From an uncultured Christensenellaceae bacterium (lineage in GTDB: Bacteria > Bacillota > Clostridia > Christensenellales > UMGS416), in assembly GCA_944376795.1 (NCBI GenBank), contig CALWDW010000008.1, positions 62,001 through 126,000 on the forward strand: a DNA stretch of 64,000 bases, in the 5' to 3' direction. The notes beneath the pieces were generated by a model. That model had not been told where the DNA came from, did not search any database, and saw nothing but the letters and a program-made list of their open reading frames with translations. Shown here one piece after another: positions 60,447 to 64,000 of this stretch. Position numbers and translations under genes: made by a program. How positions within the stretch are numbered: the stretch's first letter is position 1; each line of letters begins with the position of its first letter.

Positions 60447-61055
60447 ATGAAGCAGCCGAAAAAATCCCAGGATCCCCAGCAGCCGCTGGAGGAGGTGCAG
60501 CAGCCCGCTGATGTGGAGGCGGGCGCCCAGGATTCCCAGCCATCCCAGGAGCCAGAGGAGGGCCAGACGGAGTTCGAGCAGGTAGAGGAGGATTTGGTCA
60601 ATTCCCTGCAGGAACAGATTGGCGAGCTCTCCAAGGCCCGGGATGAGTATCTGAACCTGGCGCAGCGAGTACAGGCGGATTTTGATAACTTCCGCAAGCG
60701 TAACGCCTCGGTGCGGACCGACGCCTTGGAAGAAGGGAACCGCAAGGCGGTGACCGCGCTCCTGCCCGTGCTGGACAATATGGAGCGCACTTTGCAGGCC
60801 ATGGCCGCCATGGAGGAAAGCTACCGGGCTGGGGCCGAAATGGTTCTCCGGCAGATGGTGGAGGTGCTCCGGGGACTGGGCCTGGAGGAAATTCCCGCAG
60901 AGGGCCAGGCCTTCGATCCGCAGATGCATGAGGCGGTGATGCAGGGCCCCGCGGATGCGGAGCATCCCGCCGGAACCGTCCTCGCCGTGATGCGGAAGGG
61001 ATATACCGTCAAGGGACGGGTTGTTCGTGCAAGCATGGTGCAGGTTGCCCAGTAG
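60447..61055 (+). CDS. grpE: Nucleotide exchange factor GrpE
   Basis: A 202-residue co-chaperone that speeds ADP release from DnaK. Order: acidic Gln/Glu/Pro-rich N terminus (~1-50), a long coiled coil (~50-105, with YLNLAQRVQADFDNFRKRN), a four-helix region, and the beta-wing (AVMQGPADAEHPAGTV; MRKGYTVKGRVVRASMVQV). The glutamine-rich N-terminal 45 residues look disordered. It lies 16 bases after hrcA with AAGAAGG before the ATG. Confidence 0.95.
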   Translation: MKQPKKSQDPQQPLEEVQQPADVEAGAQDSQPSQEPEEGQTEFEQVEEDLVNSLQEQIGELSKARDEYLNLAQRVQADFDNFRKRNASVRTDALEEGNRKAVTALLPVLDNMERTLQAMAAMEESYRAGAEMVLRQMVEVLRGLGLEEIPAEGQAFDPQMHEAVMQGPADAEHPAGTVLAVMRKGYTVKGRVVRASMVQVAQ

Positions 61056-61120
61056 CGGCCGCACTTGGTATAGATTGGGCCGCAAGGCCGCATAGATTGG
61101 AAAAGAAAAAGTTTTTCTAG

Positions 61121-62980
<1,860 letters not shown>

Positions 62981-63043
62981 GGCGGGTGGGGGAAACCCCC
63001 TCCGCGGATAAAGGAGGCTTTGACCCGGCAGGGCTGAGCCCGC

Positions 63044-63090
63044 AAGATATTCTGGGGGGGCGGATGCCCTCTCAGAATATCTTACTTTAC
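63044..63090 (+). terminator. Terminator-like hairpin after dnaK
   Basis: AAGATATTCTG / CAGAATATCTT with an 18-base loop followed by ACTTTACGG. It probably reduces transcription into dnaJ. Confidence 0.65.
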
Positions 63091-63103
63091 GGAATCCCAT
63101 GGA

Positions 63104-63132
63104 TTGCGGAAAAAAGCATTTTATGGTATGAT
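63104..63132 (+). promoter_or_regulatory. Internal promoter of dnaJ
   Basis: TTGCGG (63104-63109), 17 bases, TATGAT (63127-63132), without a CIRCE element. Confidence 0.6.
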
Positions 63133-63176
63133 CCACGGGGCTTTCCTGCGCGAGGTTTTTGAGAGGTGACGAGGAC

Positions 63177-64000
63177 GTGGCGGAAAAACGAGATTATTAT
63201 GAGGTGCTGGGGGTCAATAAGGATGCCTCCGACGCCGAGATCAAGGCGGCTTACCGCAAGCTAGCCAAGAAATACCATCCGGATCTCCACCCGGATGACA
63301 AACAGGCCGAGGCGGCCTTTAAGGAGGTCAACGAGGCCTACGAGGTGCTCTCCGACAGCACCAAGCGCAGCAATTATGATCAGTTCGGCACGGCCGATCC
63401 CAGCCAGGGCGGCTTTGGCGGCGGGTATGGCGGCGCGGGCTTTGGCGGAGACGGTTTTGGCTTCGGCGATATCTTCGAGAGCTTTTTTGGCGGGGATATC
63501 TTTGGCGGGGGCCGCAGCCGGAACGCACCCCGTCAGGGACGCAGCCTGGAGGTGGATCTGACCATCACCTTTGAGGAGGCGGCCTTTGGCACCAAAAAGA
63601 CCATCACCGTCCCTCGTGAGGAGAACTGCCCCGACTGTAAGGGAACCGGGGCCAAGGACGGCACCGCCAAGGAGACCTGTCCCGATTGTAAGGGTTCGGG
63701 GACGGTCTATCGGGTGCAGAATACGCCCCTGGGCCGGATGCAGACCCAGAGTGCCTGTCCCAAGTGCCGGGGCACCGGCACCATCATCAAGGAGACCTGT
63801 CCCAAGTGCGCCGGCCGCGGCCGGGTGCGCCGTGCGGCCCGGATCAGCATCAATGTCCCGGCCGGCATCGACAATGGGCAGAAGATTTCCCTGCGGGGCG
63901 AGGGTGAGCCCGGGGTCAACGGAGGGCCGGCGGGAGATCTGTATGTGCGGATAGTGGTGCGGCCCCATAAGCTCTTCCGGCGGGAAGGGTACAATGTCCA
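63177..64000 (+). CDS. dnaJ: Chaperone protein DnaJ, 5' part
   Basis: The first 274 residues of the Hsp40 partner of DnaK; the gene runs off the right edge. Order: J domain with the HPD motif ([10 protein letters not shown], ~28-37), Gly/Phe region (~75-120), then the zinc-binding domain with four CxxCxGxG-type repeats ([32 protein letters not shown]), then the start of the substrate-binding beta domain. GTG start 63177, with GAGAGGTGA 7 bases upstream. Confidence 0.95.
   Translation, partial: MAEKRDYYEVLGVNKDASDAEIKAAYRKLAKKYHPDLHPDDKQAEAAFKEVNEAYEVLSDSTKRSNYDQFGTADPSQGGFGGGYGGAGFGGDGFGFGDIFESFFGGDIFGGGRSRNAPRQGRSLEVDLTITFEEAAFGTKKTITVPREENCPDCKGTGAKDGTAKETCPDCKGSGTVYRVQNTPLGRMQTQSACPKCRGTGTIIKETCPKCAGRGRVRRAARISINVPAGIDNGQKISLRGEGEPGVNGGPAGDLYVRIVVRPHKLFRREGYNV

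Overview
The window looks like a chromosomal segment of a GC-rich, strictly anaerobic member of the Clostridia (Bacillota). Evidence: CIRCE/HrcA control of a hrcA-grpE-dnaK-dnaJ cluster behind lepA and hemW, oxygen-sensitive radical enzymes (pyruvate formate-lyase with its activase, HydE), a Rex repressor, TPP and ZTP riboswitches, VanW-domain proteins, DegV, and many TTGACA-17-TATAAT promoters. An Oscillospirales-type gut bacterium is my best guess from GC and gene style; that is inference. No phage, IS element, rRNA or CRISPR array is visible.

Layout. 1-6100: end of a MATE exporter, an ASCH protein, an AraC-type regulator, two tRNA-Ser genes sharing one consensus promoter, a DUF362 ferredoxin-like protein, and dapA-fucO. 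6220-9990: a fermentation locus in which a ZTP riboswitch with an overlapping terminator precedes pflB; a 540-bp block of four mosaic tandem repeats and a perfect 18-bp hairpin separate pflB from pflA. 10-17 kb: YccF, TspO, a zinc alcohol dehydrogenase, a GH25/LysM muramidase, and a two-gene glycosidase operon (GH78-like rhamnosidase and GH172/DUF2961). 17-26 kb: hydE-tcdA, rsgA with an attenuator-like leader, a class II aldolase, TPP-riboswitch-controlled thiT, and overlapping prfC-typA. 26-36 kb: an MFS carrier with a beta-helix protein, a CDF metal exporter with a structured leader, a lipoprotein, paired short-chain dehydrogenases, DegV, and a small membrane protein with an SPFH/zinc-ribbon protein. 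36-44 kb: amidase, flavodoxin-like protein, znuABC-type metal uptake with an operator on its promoter, hisHF, HD-domain protein. 44-55 kb: rex-vanW-vanW, an ABC-F ATPase, a small anchored protein, pgi, and a GNAT-GNAT-UroD operon. 55-64 kb: a LUD protein, lepA, hemW and the heat-shock cluster, with dnaJ running off the end.

The genes fit a fermentative life: sugar breakdown (rhamnosidase, GH172, pgi, aldolase), pyruvate cleavage to formate (pflAB), lactaldehyde or aldehyde reduction (fucO, zinc ADH), hydrogenase maturation (hydE) and redox sensing (rex). RNA-based control is prominent: ZTP and TPP riboswitches, a terminator-bearing leader before rsgA and a closed-stem leader before the CDF gene. 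I found no clear novel defence or mobile system; the most unusual features are the mosaic repeats in the pfl operon, the rsgA leader, the SPFH protein with four zinc ribbons, and the degenerate second gene of the dehydrogenase pair.
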